Assembly (NCBI RefSeq): GCF_001421565.1
Contig: NZ_LMKQ01000001.1
Span: 867,651-931,650 of the forward strand
Reading direction: 5' to 3'
DNA length: 64,000 nucleotides
Source: Agromyces sp. Leaf222
GTDB taxonomy: Bacteria; Actinomycetota; Actinomycetes; Actinomycetales; Microbacteriaceae
Part shown: positions 52,089 through 60,931 of the stretch, one piece after another
Position numbering within the stretch: the stretch's first letter is position 1
Layout: the number at the start of each line of letters is the position of its first letter
The notes under the pieces: generated by a model
The model's input: the letters and a program-made list of their open reading frames with translations, nothing else
The model's database searches: none
Told to the model about the DNA's origin: nothing
Made by a program: the position numbers and the translations under genes

Positions 52089-52179
52089 GTGAGCCCGGGC
52101 CGGCGTGTCGCGGCAAGGAGCGAGCCGGGGCCGGCGAGGCACGAGGCCACGGCAGGGCCGGCCGGGCCGGCCCTGCGCG

Positions 52180-53322
52180 TCAGCGCCGCGAGGCGAAGAA
52201 CGCCGCGATGTCGCCCGCGAGCACGTCGGGCACCTCGAGCGAGGCGAAGTGCCCACCCTCGGGGAACCGGCTCCAGTGCACGATCGCGTCGTTGTCGCGC
52301 TCGGCGAACACCCTGATCGTCTGGAAGTCGTCAGCGAACACGGCGACGCCGGTCGGCGCGTGGTTCACGGCCGGCTTCGGCTCGACCTGCGCGTTCTCGT
52401 AGTACGCCCGGCTCATGCCTGCGGCCGAGTTGGTGAACCAGATGATGCTCACCGCGGTGAGGATGGCATCGAGCGGCACCTTCGACGTGCCGTTGCCGAA
52501 CGACTCGAAGAGCTCGCTGTAGGCGAGCAGGCCGACGGGGGAGTCGCTCAGCGCTGCGGCGATCGTCTGCGGGCGCGACGCGTTCATGGTGTTGTAGCCG
52601 CCGACCTTCTGGAACCACTGCATGTGCTCGAGGCCCGCGTAATCGGCCGGCTCGAGCCGCTCGAACTCGCTCGGGTCTCCCGACGGGAACGAGAACAGCT
52701 GCAGCACGTGCAGTCCGAGGAAGCCCTCGGGCTCGAGCAGACCGAGCTCGCGGGCGACCATCGCGCCGTTGTCGGAGCCGTGCACGCCGTAGCGCTCGTA
52801 GCCGAGGCGACGCATGAGCGTGTCGTAGGCGCGGGCGACCCTCGCGATGGTCCAGCCTGACTCGTGCACCGGGTTCGAGAACCCGAAGCCCGGGGCATCC
52901 GGGATCACGACCGTGAAGGCGTCTTCGGCGCGACCGCCGTGCGCCACGGGGTCGACGAGGCGCTCGATGAGGTCGAGGTAATCGGCCGACGAGCCGGGGT
53001 AGGTGTGCGCGAGGAGCAGCGGCGTCGCCTCGGGGTGCGGCGAGACGACGTGGATGAAGTGGATCGGCTGCCCGTCGACCTCGGTGATGAAGTGGGGCAC
53101 AGCGTTGATGCGGGCCTCGACGGCGCGCCAGTCGAACGTCTTCCACTGCTCGACGGCGTCGCGCAGGTAGTGGTTCGGGGTGCCGGTGGTCCAGTCGTCG
53201 CCGGGCGCGGCCTGGGGCAGGCGCGTGCGGGCGAGGCGGTCGGCGAGGTCGTCGAGGTCGGCCTGGGGCACGTCGACGATGAACGGGCGGATGTCGGTCG
53301 CGGTTGCGGTGGCGATGTTCAT
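52180..53322 (-). CDS. Epoxide hydrolase (EHN-type, alpha/beta fold)
   Basis: The 380-residue protein has the N-terminal EHN domain ('PFIVDVPQADLDDLADRLARTRLP', cited in part) followed by an alpha/beta-hydrolase. The HGxP-like turn is 'HTYPGS', the nucleophile Asp184 is in 'VHGSDNGAM' and the base histidine is in 'EGGHFASLE'. Members open epoxides to diols. ATG 53322 is chosen where the EHN homology begins. It is divergent from the WYL regulator, its probable controller. Confidence 0.88.
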   Translation of the reverse strand: MNIATATATDIRPFIVDVPQADLDDLADRLARTRLPQAAPGDDWTTGTPNHYLRDAVEQWKTFDWRAVEARINAVPHFITEVDGQPIHFIHVVSPHPEATPLLLAHTYPGSSADYLDLIERLVDPVAHGGRAEDAFTVVIPDAPGFGFSNPVHESGWTIARVARAYDTLMRRLGYERYGVHGSDNGAMVARELGLLEPEGFLGLHVLQLFSFPSGDPSEFERLEPADYAGLEHMQWFQKVGGYNTMNASRPQTIAAALSDSPVGLLAYSELFESFGNGTSKVPLDAILTAVSIIWFTNSAAGMSRAYYENAQVEPKPAVNHAPTGVAVFADDFQTIRVFAERDNDAIVHWSRFPEGGHFASLEVPDVLAGDIAAFFASRR

Positions 53323-53350
53323 GTCTTCGACGGTACGGTCGATAGCGGAA

Positions 53351-53362
53351 AGGATCGTTCCT
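53351..53362. promoter_or_regulatory. Near-palindrome between epoxide hydrolase and WYL regulator
   Basis: AGGATCGTTCCT matches its own complement at 10 of 12 positions in a 67-bp divergent spacer. A candidate operator for the WYL regulator. Confidence 0.45.
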
Positions 53363-53389
53363 GTTGGCTGATTTTCGTCGGAGAACGCC

Positions 53390-54376
53390 GTGACCGAGAC
53401 CGCGGGCCGCCTGCTCGCGCTGCTCGGGCTGCTGCAGTCGCGTCCGTCATGGTCCGGACCCGAGCTCGCCGAGCGGCTCGCGGTCACCACGCGCACGATC
53501 CGCAACGACGTCGAGCGGCTCCGCGCCCTCGACTATCCCGTCGAGGCGACCCGCGGCTCGATCGGCGGCTACCGGCTCGGCGCGGGCGGCCGGCTGCCGC
53601 CGCTGCTCCTCGACGACGAGGAGGCGGTCGCCGTGGCCATCGGCCTGCGCGCGGCCACCGGTGTCGCGGGCGTCGGCGAGTCGAGCCGCCGCGCGCTGGC
53701 CAAGCTCGAGCAGGTGCTGCCGCCGAGGCTCCGCCCCCTGGTCGAGGCCGTCGCGAGCGTCATCGACCGGGCGCCCGAGAACAACGACACCGACGCGCCG
53801 GACCCCGAGGTCGACCCCGAGGTACTGCGCGCGATCGCGACGGCGATCCGGTCGGTCGAGTGGCTGCGCTTCGACTACGCCCACGATTCCGGTGCCCACG
53901 ACGGCGTGCCGCGACTCGTGGAGCCCTACCGGCTGCTCTCCTGGCTGCGGCGGTGGTACCTCGTCGCGCGCGATCCGGAGTCGGGGGAGTGGGACGTCTT
54001 CCGCGCCGACCGCGTGCGCCCGCGCCTGCCGACGCGTCGCTCCTTCGAGCCGCGGCTCGTGCCCGGCGGCGACTACACGGCCTTCACGATGCGGCAGGTC
54101 GCGGTGAGCGGATGGAACGTGCACGCCCGCCTGCGCGTCGCGGCCGCGGCATCCGCCGTGCTCGATCGCATCCACCCCGCCGTCGGCATCGTCGAGGAGG
54201 TCTCGGCCGACGAGTCGGTACTGCTCACCGGTGCCGACAGCCTCGACACGATCGCGGCCTACATCGGCATGCTCGGCATGGACTTCACGGTCGAGTCGCC
54301 GCCGGAGCTGCGCGACCTGCTGCGCGTCTACGCCGACCGGTATCGCAGGTCGGCCGACGCGGCATCCGGCACCTGA
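53390..54376 (+). CDS. YafY-type transcriptional regulator with WYL domain
   Basis: The 328-residue regulator has an HTH_11 DNA-binding domain at residues 1-60 ('PELAERLAVTTRTIRNDVERLRAL', cited in part) and a WYL domain ('VEWLRFDYAH', 'VEPYRLLSWLRRWYLVA'). A C-terminal WCX extension follows. WYL domains bind nucleic acid or small ligands. GTG 53390 begins it. It is divergently placed to the epoxide hydrolase and probably represses or activates it. Confidence 0.9.
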   Translation: MTETAGRLLALLGLLQSRPSWSGPELAERLAVTTRTIRNDVERLRALDYPVEATRGSIGGYRLGAGGRLPPLLLDDEEAVAVAIGLRAATGVAGVGESSRRALAKLEQVLPPRLRPLVEAVASVIDRAPENNDTDAPDPEVDPEVLRAIATAIRSVEWLRFDYAHDSGAHDGVPRLVEPYRLLSWLRRWYLVARDPESGEWDVFRADRVRPRLPTRRSFEPRLVPGGDYTAFTMRQVAVSGWNVHARLRVAAAASAVLDRIHPAVGIVEEVSADESVLLTGADSLDTIAAYIGMLGMDFTVESPPELRDLLRVYADRYRRSADAASGT

Positions 54377-54410
54377 ACTTCGCGTTCCCGGTACAGCCCG
54401 GCGTAGCCCG

Positions 54411-54983
54411 TCAGGGGAGTGCCGCGAGCAGCCGCTCGGCGGTCGCGCGCGCGGCGGCGGTGCCTGTGGCGGCCGAGACGATGTCGCTGAGGAACACGTT
54501 GTGCAGCGCGATGGCGACGATGCCGTAGGCCGTGCTCGCGCAAGCGTCGGCGTCGGCGCCGGGGTGCTCGGCGGCGATGAGGCGCGCGAGGAGGTCATGC
54601 GTGCCCCGGTAGGCGTCGACGATGAGCTCGGCGAGGGCCGGGTCGGTGCGCGCGGCCTCGACGAACCCGAGCACGACGGCGTTCTCGCGGCCGGGGGCGG
54701 CGAACTCGTCACCGAAGAGGTGGTCGAGGGCGGATGCCACGGTGACGGTGCCCGCGGGCAGGATCGACGTTCCCTCGGTGCCGTCGTAGTAGAACCGGCG
54801 GGCGCTCACGCGGAGCAGTTGCTCGCGGTTGCCGACGAAATGGCGCACGTGGCCGCGCGACATGCCGGCCTCCTCGGCGATGCGGTCGAGGCTCGCTCCG
54901 GTGATGCCGTGTGTGCCGATGGCCCGGATGGTCGCCTCGACGATCTGCGTCGTGCGTTCATCGGCCACTGATGGTCGCGCCAT
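54411..54983 (-). CDS. TetR-family transcriptional regulator
   Basis: A 190-residue protein with an N-terminal TetR helix-turn-helix ('IGTHGITGASLDRIAEEAGMSRGHVRHFVGN', cited in part) and a helical ligand domain. It is divergent from the CocE/transporter operon, with a dyad in the shared spacer, which makes it the likely local repressor. It converges on the WYL gene after 34 bp. Confidence 0.9.
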   Translation of the reverse strand: MARPSVADERTTQIVEATIRAIGTHGITGASLDRIAEEAGMSRGHVRHFVGNREQLLRVSARRFYYDGTEGTSILPAGTVTVASALDHLFGDEFAAPGRENAVVLGFVEAARTDPALAELIVDAYRGTHDLLARLIAAEHPGADADACASTAYGIVAIALHNVFLSDIVSAATGTAAARATAERLLAALP

Positions 54984-55050
54984 GTGTCTCCTCCTCCTCG
55001 CACGATATCGGCCGTGCGGTCGTGGTGCGGGACGCCCGTCATTTATTTTC

Positions 55051-55066
55051 TAGTCGGACTTGACTA
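55051..55066. promoter_or_regulatory. TAGTC-N6-GACTA dyad, probable TetR operator
   Basis: Arms TAGTC (55051-55055) and GACTA (55062-55066) lie in an AT-rich island between the TetR gene and the CocE operon. They overlap the -35 box of the rightward promoter. Confidence 0.6.
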
Positions 55067-55089
55067 ATAACCCTATCCGAATCTACCGT
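55060..55089 (+). promoter_or_regulatory. Promoter of the CocE/transporter operon
   Basis: TTGACT (55060-55065), 18-bp spacer, TACCGT (55084-55089). The same -10 hexamer is used by the PL9 promoter. The overlapping dyad would let TetR block polymerase. Confidence 0.55.
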
Positions 55090-55129
55090 GGCATCCACCC
55101 GAACCACGAGAGAGGCGAGCGAGGAACCC

Positions 55130-56836
55130 ATGCAGCACATCGAGCACGTCGGCCCAGGGCCCGTCAGCCCGCTCGCCCGCGAGGAGTTCGTCCGCATGCG
55201 CGACGGCATCCGACTGGCGACCGACGTCTACCTGCCCGGTGCGCCGACGACGCCGGATGCCGCACCGGGCGAGACCGTGCTCATCCGCCTGCCCTATGAC
55301 AAGAGCGGCGCCTACACGTACATCCCGCTCATCGCCGAGGAGTTCACGAAGCGCGGATACCGCGTGGTCGCCCAGGACGTGCGCGGCAAGTTCCGCTCCG
55401 AGGGCGAGGCGCTGCTCTTCGTCAACGAGGCCGACGACGGGTACGACACGATCGAGTGGATCGTCAACCAGGCGTGGTCGAACGGACGCGTGGCCATGTG
55501 GGGCGACAGCTACTACGGGTACACGCAGTGGGCCGCGGCGTCGTCGCAGCATCCGGCGCTCAAGGCGATCGCGCCGCGCGTGACCGGCACGCAGCTCGGC
55601 GAACCCGTGCGAGCCGAGCCCGGCGCCCGCACCCGCGGCGTCGAGTGGGGCATCACCTACCTCTACCCGCTCACGTACTTCCACTCGCGCGACGCCTACT
55701 TCTGGGAGCTCGACCCCGAGCGTCGCCCCTACAGCGCGCAGGTCGAGGCCGTGCTCGAACAGCTCGGCTCGCGCTCGATCTCGTACGACCAGTGGTACCC
55801 GCGGCCCGTGCACCTGCCGCGCTTCCCGAACGGCGACCCGTTCGACGCGCGGCCCGTGCCCACATTGCACACCATCGGCTGGTGGGACAACTGCGCGCCG
55901 CTCTCGTGGGCGGATGTCGCGCGCATCGAGCAGCGGCCGGCGTGGGCGTTGAACCACTTCCTGCGCATCGAGTCGATGGACCACGAGTCGTACTACCTCG
56001 ACGACGCAGACGCCGATCGCGTGGAGGAGCGCTCGCACGAACAACTGCTCGCCGGCCTGCCGCGCATGCTCGAACCGTCGCTGGCGTTCTTCGAGGTGTT
56101 CGTGCGCGGCAACGGCGCGCCGACCGACATCCCGCGCGTCGCCTGGAACCTGGCGGGCACGCCGGGCATGCGGGCGAGCGACACCTGGCCGCCGGCCGGC
56201 GCCGCACCGCTCGAGCTCTTCGCCCACCCGGACGGCGCGCTCTCGGACGAGCGCCCAGCCGGGGCATCCGACCTCGAATGGGTGCACGACCCGGCCGACC
56301 CGGTGCCCTCGAGCGTGGCGAACGCGTTCGCGTTCCTGCTCGACGCGCCCGACGAGGCCGCGCTCGCCGACCGCGCCGATGTCATCGCCTTCACGACCGA
56401 ACCCGTCGCCGAAGACGTCGACCTGACGGGGCCCGTGCGGGCCGAGGCCGTGATCGCCTCCGACGGGCCGGTCATGGACCTGTTCGTGCGGCTGCTCGAC
56501 GTGGATGAGCGTGGCCGGGCGTTCCGCATCGCCCGCGGCCAGGTGCACCTGCGGGAGGCGAGGGATGCGGCCACCGTCGAGGTCGACCTCGGGCAGCTCG
56601 GCTACCGGCTGAAGGCGGGGCATCGACTGCGCGTGCACGTGTCGAGCAGCGACGCACCCGAGTTCATCCCGCAGCCCGGCACCGGTGAGGACCCGTGGGG
56701 CGCGACCGAGACCACCACCAACCGGCAGCGCCTCCAGCTCGGCGGCGACCGGCCGTTCCGCCTCATTGTCACGATCGCGTCGCCGGGCATCGCACCGGTC
56801 GCCGTGACCGAACCGAAAGGAACCCACCATGTCTGA
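55130..56836 (+). CDS. CocE/NonD family acyl hydrolase
   Basis: The 568-residue protein of X-Pro dipeptidyl-peptidase S15/CocE type has nucleophile Ser127 in 'WGDSYYGY', the Asp and His of the triad further on ('WWDNCAP...', 'ESMDHESYY') and the C-terminal jelly-roll domain ('LRVHVSSSDAPEF'). There is no signal peptide, so it acts in the cytosol. It cleaves esters or amino-acid esters/amides. ATG 55130 has GAGGAA upstream. It overlaps the next gene by 8 bp. With the peptide importer and amidase it suggests uptake and breakdown of an ester/amide compound. Confidence 0.9.
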   Translation: MQHIEHVGPGPVSPLAREEFVRMRDGIRLATDVYLPGAPTTPDAAPGETVLIRLPYDKSGAYTYIPLIAEEFTKRGYRVVAQDVRGKFRSEGEALLFVNEADDGYDTIEWIVNQAWSNGRVAMWGDSYYGYTQWAAASSQHPALKAIAPRVTGTQLGEPVRAEPGARTRGVEWGITYLYPLTYFHSRDAYFWELDPERRPYSAQVEAVLEQLGSRSISYDQWYPRPVHLPRFPNGDPFDARPVPTLHTIGWWDNCAPLSWADVARIEQRPAWALNHFLRIESMDHESYYLDDADADRVEERSHEQLLAGLPRMLEPSLAFFEVFVRGNGAPTDIPRVAWNLAGTPGMRASDTWPPAGAAPLELFAHPDGALSDERPAGASDLEWVHDPADPVPSSVANAFAFLLDAPDEAALADRADVIAFTTEPVAEDVDLTGPVRAEAVIASDGPVMDLFVRLLDVDERGRAFRIARGQVHLREARDAATVEVDLGQLGYRLKAGHRLRVHVSSSDAPEFIPQPGTGEDPWGATETTTNRQRLQLGGDRPFRLIVTIASPGIAPVAVTEPKGTHHV

Positions 56837-57284
56837 ACCCGTGCTCGAGTTCGCGTTCGAACTCCGCGTCGACTGCGACCCGCACCTGCGTATCGGCCGC
56901 AGCGCCGACGAGGAGCTCACGTTCACCCCGATCACCGGCGGCACCGTCGCGGGGCCGCTGCTGAACGGCGTCGTGCTCGCCGGCGGCGGCGACTGGGCCG
57001 TCGAGCGCAGCGGCACGTCGCAGCTCGAGGCGCGCTACCTGCTGCGTGCCGACGACGGCGCCGTCATCGACATCCTGAACCGCGGTTACTTCCGCGCGTC
57101 GGCCGAGGCCATCGCACTCCACGAGGCCGGCGAGCACGTCGACGAGGCCGAGATCTACTTCCGCACCGCGCCGGTGTTCCAGACGGATGCCCCGGCGCAC
57201 CGCTGGCTCGCCGAGCACCAGTTCGTCGGCCTCGCCCGCGACGAGGACGGCCAGGTCTGCGTGCGCGTCTTCGTCGTGCGCTGA
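56829..57284 (+). CDS. DUF3237 family protein
   Basis: The 151-residue protein has the family phrases 'ITGGTVAGPLLNGVVLAGGGDW', 'EARYLLRADDGAVIDILNRGY' (both cited in part) and 'YFRTAPVFQT'. The fold is a small beta barrel; the function is unknown, but members often sit in operons for catabolism of unusual esters or aromatics. Its start lies inside the end of the CocE gene. Confidence 0.9.
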   Translation: MSEPVLEFAFELRVDCDPHLRIGRSADEELTFTPITGGTVAGPLLNGVVLAGGGDWAVERSGTSQLEARYLLRADDGAVIDILNRGYFRASAEAIALHEAGEHVDEAEIYFRTAPVFQTDAPAHRWLAEHQFVGLARDEDGQVCVRVFVVR

Positions 57285-57439
57285 CGCCCGCCCCGCGGCG
57301 CGCCCCCGCGGCGCGCGCCCCGCGACGCCCGCCCCCGACATCCGCCCATCCCACCAATCGCATCACCTGACGCTCCACCGCCGAGGCGCACCGCCGACGC
57401 ACTGCACCGCCACCCCACAGCAGCACGAAAGGACCCGTC

Positions 57440-59077
57440 ATGAGAACCACACGCATCACCGCGGCCGCCGCCGGCGCCGTCGCAGCCCTGGTGTTCCTGA
57501 GCGGATGCACGGGTCGAGCCGACACGTCGCCGGTCACGTCTGAGCCCGTCGACTCCTCGAAGCTCGTGTCGTCGCTGCCCGCGGCGACCGGCGCGGTCGA
57601 CGAGGTGACCTGGGCGCTCGTCGAGGGCGAGCCGACGACGCTCGACCCCGCGGGCGACTACAGCCTGGCGATCCCCAACCTCTGCGAGAACCTGCTGACG
57701 ATCAGCCCCGACTTCACCGTCGAGCCCGGCGTCGCGACGAGCGCCGACTGGGTCGACCCGGTGACCTTCGTCATCGACCTGCGCGACGACGTGACCTTCT
57801 GGGACGGCACGTCGCTCACGGCCGACGACGTCGCCTTCAGCCTCGAGCGCAACCGCGTCGAGACCTCGGCCTGGTTCCCCGCGTTCGTGCTCGTCGACAC
57901 GATCGAGGTCACCGGCGACCTCCAGGTCACCGTGCACTTCACGGCACCCGACTCGACCTTCCGCGACGCCATCGCGGGCGCGGCGGGCGCCGTGCTCAGC
58001 AAGGCGTTCGTCGAGCAGGCGGGTGACGCGTTCGGCACCTCGACGGGCGGGGTCATGTGCACCGGCCCGTACGTGTTCGACGAGTGGACGCCGGGCACCG
58101 AGATCGTCACGAGCGCGAACCCCGACTACTGGGGCGGTGCGCCGCTCGTCGGCACCCTGACGTACACCTTCATCACCGACGGTGCGACGCTCGCCAACGC
58201 GCTGCTCGCGGGCGAGGTCGACGGCGCCTTCAACGTGCCGCCCGCCAGCCGCGACAACTTCGCCGGCTCCGACAGCGGACGCCTCGTGCTCGGCCCGTCG
58301 ACCGCGTCGTACTCGTTCGGCCCGACGAACTCGACCGGGGCCGGAGCCGACCCGCGGATCCGCCAGGCGCTCAGCCTCGCGATCGACCGCGAGCAGTTCA
58401 TCACCACGGTGCTGCACGGGCTCGGCGAACCGCAGTCGACCTTCACCCCGCCGTTCGCGTGGTCCGGCATGGAGGCAGCCGACCAGTACACCGAGGCGTA
58501 CGACGCGCTCGCGGCACCCGAACTCGACCTCGAACAGGCGAAGCAGCTCGTCGAGGAATCGGGCGTCGACACGTCGAAGCCGCTCGTCGTCGCGATTCCG
58601 GCCGGCGCGAAGGAGCTCTCGCAGACGGCCGCCATCATCCAGGCGGCCGGCGCCCAGATCGGACTCACGATCGAGATCGACGAGCGCCAGCCCACCGACT
58701 TCTCGCAGATCTTCTTCGACCCGGCCGCGCGCGAGTCCATCGACTTCGTCGCGACCGTCGGCTACCTCGACGCACCGGGGGTGCTCGGCTACGCCCAGCA
58801 GTTCCTGCTCCCCGCCGAGCTCGGCGGCTTCTTCAACTGGAGCGGCTACTCGAACGACGAGGTGACCGCCGACCTGCAGACCGCGCGCACGACGCTCGAC
58901 CCCGCGGCATCCGCCGATGCGTTCATCGCCGCGCAGGAGATCTTCGCGCCCGACCAGCTGCAGGTGACCCTCGCCTCGGCCTACCAGACGACGTTCCTGC
59001 AGAACGGGCTCACGGGCGTCACCACCTCGGTCGCGGTCTACAGCAGCCCCTGGGCGCTGCACCTCGGCAGCGAATGA
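57440..59077 (+). CDS. Oligopeptide-type ABC importer, substrate-binding lipoprotein (SBP_bac_5)
   Basis: The 545-residue lipoprotein has a signal peptide with lipobox 'LSGC' (Cys23) and a family 5 binding-protein body ('VEGEPTTLDPAGDY', 'LRDDVTFWDGTSLTADDVAFSLE', cited in part; 'ANPDYWGGAP'). It binds peptides, nickel or other oligomeric ligands. GAAAGGA precedes ATG 57440. A 155-bp GC-rich spacer without an obvious promoter precedes it, so it may still be read from the CocE promoter. Confidence 0.92.
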   Translation: MRTTRITAAAAGAVAALVFLSGCTGRADTSPVTSEPVDSSKLVSSLPAATGAVDEVTWALVEGEPTTLDPAGDYSLAIPNLCENLLTISPDFTVEPGVATSADWVDPVTFVIDLRDDVTFWDGTSLTADDVAFSLERNRVETSAWFPAFVLVDTIEVTGDLQVTVHFTAPDSTFRDAIAGAAGAVLSKAFVEQAGDAFGTSTGGVMCTGPYVFDEWTPGTEIVTSANPDYWGGAPLVGTLTYTFITDGATLANALLAGEVDGAFNVPPASRDNFAGSDSGRLVLGPSTASYSFGPTNSTGAGADPRIRQALSLAIDREQFITTVLHGLGEPQSTFTPPFAWSGMEAADQYTEAYDALAAPELDLEQAKQLVEESGVDTSKPLVVAIPAGAKELSQTAAIIQAAGAQIGLTIEIDERQPTDFSQIFFDPAARESIDFVATVGYLDAPGVLGYAQQFLLPAELGGFFNWSGYSNDEVTADLQTARTTLDPAASADAFIAAQEIFAPDQLQVTLASAYQTTFLQNGLTGVTTSVAVYSSPWALHLGSE

Positions 59078-59111
59078 GCACGGCGACGCTGGACAGGATC
59101 GGAGGCACCAC

Positions 59112-60071
59112 ATGAACGCGGGAGTCGTTCGCACCCTCGCCGGCAAGCTCGGCGAGCTCGCGCTCACCCTGTTCCTGGCCAGCGTCGTCATCTTCTCGGC
59201 CGTGCTGCTCACGCCGGGCGACCCGGTCTCGGCGCTCGCAGGCGGCATCCGCCCCACCCCCGAGCTCGTTGAGGCGATCCGTGCGCAGCACCACCTCGAC
59301 GACCCGGTCTGGCAGCAGTACCTGCACTGGGTGGGCGGAGTGCTCACGGGCGATCTCGGCACGTCGTTCGTCTACAAGACGGATGTCGGCGCGCTCATCG
59401 CGCCCCGCATCGGCGTGACCGTGATGCTCGTGCTCTACACGGCGGTGCTCATCGCGATCTTCGGCATCGGGTCGGGCGTGCTCGCCGCGACCCGGGGACC
59501 GAGGGCGGATCGCGCCGTGCTCATCGGCACCTCGATCGGCATGGCGATGCCCACGTTCGTCGTCTCGATCCTGCTGATCTGGGTGTTCGCGAGGGTGCTC
59601 GGGTGGTTCCCCGTCTACGGGGCGGGCGAGGGATTCGCGGACATGATCTCCCACCTCACCCTGCCGGCCATCTCGCTCTCGGTGCTCTACGTCGCGTTCT
59701 TCAGCCGCATCACGCGGGGCGCGGTCGTCGGCCAGCTGCACTCCGAGCACGTCGACACGGCGAGGGTGCGCGGCATCCCGCGCTCGCAGGTCTTCCGCCG
59801 GCACGTGTTCCTGAACGCCTCGCCGCAGATCCTCGCGGTCTCGGGCGTGACGGTCGCCGGGCTCTTCGCGACGTCGGCGATCGCCGAGCAGGCGTTCGGC
59901 ATCGGCGGACTCGGGTCGCTGCTCACCGAGGCCGCGGCGCGCAAGGACCTGCCCGTCGTGCAGGTCATCTCGCTGCTGCTCGTGGTGGTCTTCGTCGTGC
60001 TGAACGCAGTAGCCGACATCGCGATCGCCGTCATCGACCCCGACAGCGCCAAGCCCAGGAGGAACGCATGA
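59112..60071 (+). CDS. Oligopeptide-type ABC importer permease (DppB-like)
   Basis: The 319-residue permease has an N-terminal helix, a periplasmic loop ('LTPGDPVSALAGGIRPTPELVEAIR', cited in part) and a conserved contact loop ('EHVDTARVRGIPRSQVFRRHVF'). About six helices. GGAGG precedes ATG 59112. Partner of the next permease. Confidence 0.93.
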   Translation: MNAGVVRTLAGKLGELALTLFLASVVIFSAVLLTPGDPVSALAGGIRPTPELVEAIRAQHHLDDPVWQQYLHWVGGVLTGDLGTSFVYKTDVGALIAPRIGVTVMLVLYTAVLIAIFGIGSGVLAATRGPRADRAVLIGTSIGMAMPTFVVSILLIWVFARVLGWFPVYGAGEGFADMISHLTLPAISLSVLYVAFFSRITRGAVVGQLHSEHVDTARVRGIPRSQVFRRHVFLNASPQILAVSGVTVAGLFATSAIAEQAFGIGGLGSLLTEAAARKDLPVVQVISLLLVVVFVVLNAVADIAIAVIDPDSAKPRRNA

Positions 60072-60931
60072 GCGTCGCACAACTCGCCGGCGGCCGGGTC
60101 GCCGCCGTCGTGCGCCGGGCCGCCACGCGCGACCCGCTCGTCATCGCCGCCGTGGTGGTCGTGGTCGGCGTCGCCGTCATGGCCGTCTTCGGCCAGGCGC
60201 TCGCCCCGTACGATCCGAATGCGATCTACGTCGGACCGGTGTCGGCGGCGCCGAGCCTCGCGCACCCCTTCGGCACCGACGACCTCGGCCGCGACATCCT
60301 CTCCCGCGTGCTCGCGGGCACCGCGCCCAGCGTCATCGGTCCCGTGATCGTCGTGGCCGTCTCGAGCCTGCTCGGCGCCGCGCTCGGCATCACGGCGGCG
60401 TGGTTCGGCGGGGCGGTCGACGGCATCGCGTCGCGCGTGATCGAGCTGATCTTCGCGATCCCCGGCCTCGTGCTCGCCGTGCTCGCCGTCGCGATGTTCG
60501 GCAAGGGGCTGCTCGCGCCCACGCTCGCCCTCGCGATCGCCTACCTCCCGATCGTGGCCAGGCTGATCAGGGCCGGAGCCAGGCAGGAGCTCGGGCGGCC
60601 GTACATGGCGGCCCTGCGCATCCAGGGCGTCGGGTCGGCGGCGATCTGCTTCCGGCACCTCGTGCCCGCGCTGCTCCCGGCGCTCTTCGCGCAGACCACC
60701 ATCGGGTTCGGCTACGCGATGCTCGACCTCGCCGCGATCTCGTTCCTCGGTCTCGGCGCCCAGCCGCCGGCATCCGACTGGGGCGTCATGATCGCGGGCG
60801 GCCAACCGGCTCTCATCGCCGGCGCACCCGAGCAGTCGATGTTCCCTGCGCTGTTCGTCGTGATCACCGTGCTCGCCGTCAACGTGCTCGGCGCCAGAGT
60901 GACCGTGTGGGCCGAGAGGGGCGAACGATGA
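60068..60931 (+). CDS. Oligopeptide-type ABC importer permease (DppC-like)
   Basis: The 287-residue permease has 'HPFGTDDLGRDILSRVL', the DppC hallmark, and the ATPase-contact loop 'YMAALRIQGVGSAAICFRHLVP'. The C-terminal 'SFLGLGAQPPASDWGVMI' is also characteristic. It overlaps both neighbours by four bases. Confidence 0.93.
   Translation: MSVAQLAGGRVAAVVRRAATRDPLVIAAVVVVVGVAVMAVFGQALAPYDPNAIYVGPVSAAPSLAHPFGTDDLGRDILSRVLAGTAPSVIGPVIVVAVSSLLGAALGITAAWFGGAVDGIASRVIELIFAIPGLVLAVLAVAMFGKGLLAPTLALAIAYLPIVARLIRAGARQELGRPYMAALRIQGVGSAAICFRHLVPALLPALFAQTTIGFGYAMLDLAAISFLGLGAQPPASDWGVMIAGGQPALIAGAPEQSMFPALFVVITVLAVNVLGARVTVWAERGER

Larger units (their letters stand above)
51815..52179. other. Longest gene-poor stretch of the window
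   Basis: This 365-bp spacer holds an imperfect palindrome (51831-51846), a possible 25-codon frame, a CTG/CTGCCC-rich low-complexity run (about 51955-52000) and the second dispersed dyad repeat. No convincing full-length gene is present on either strand. Confidence 0.7.
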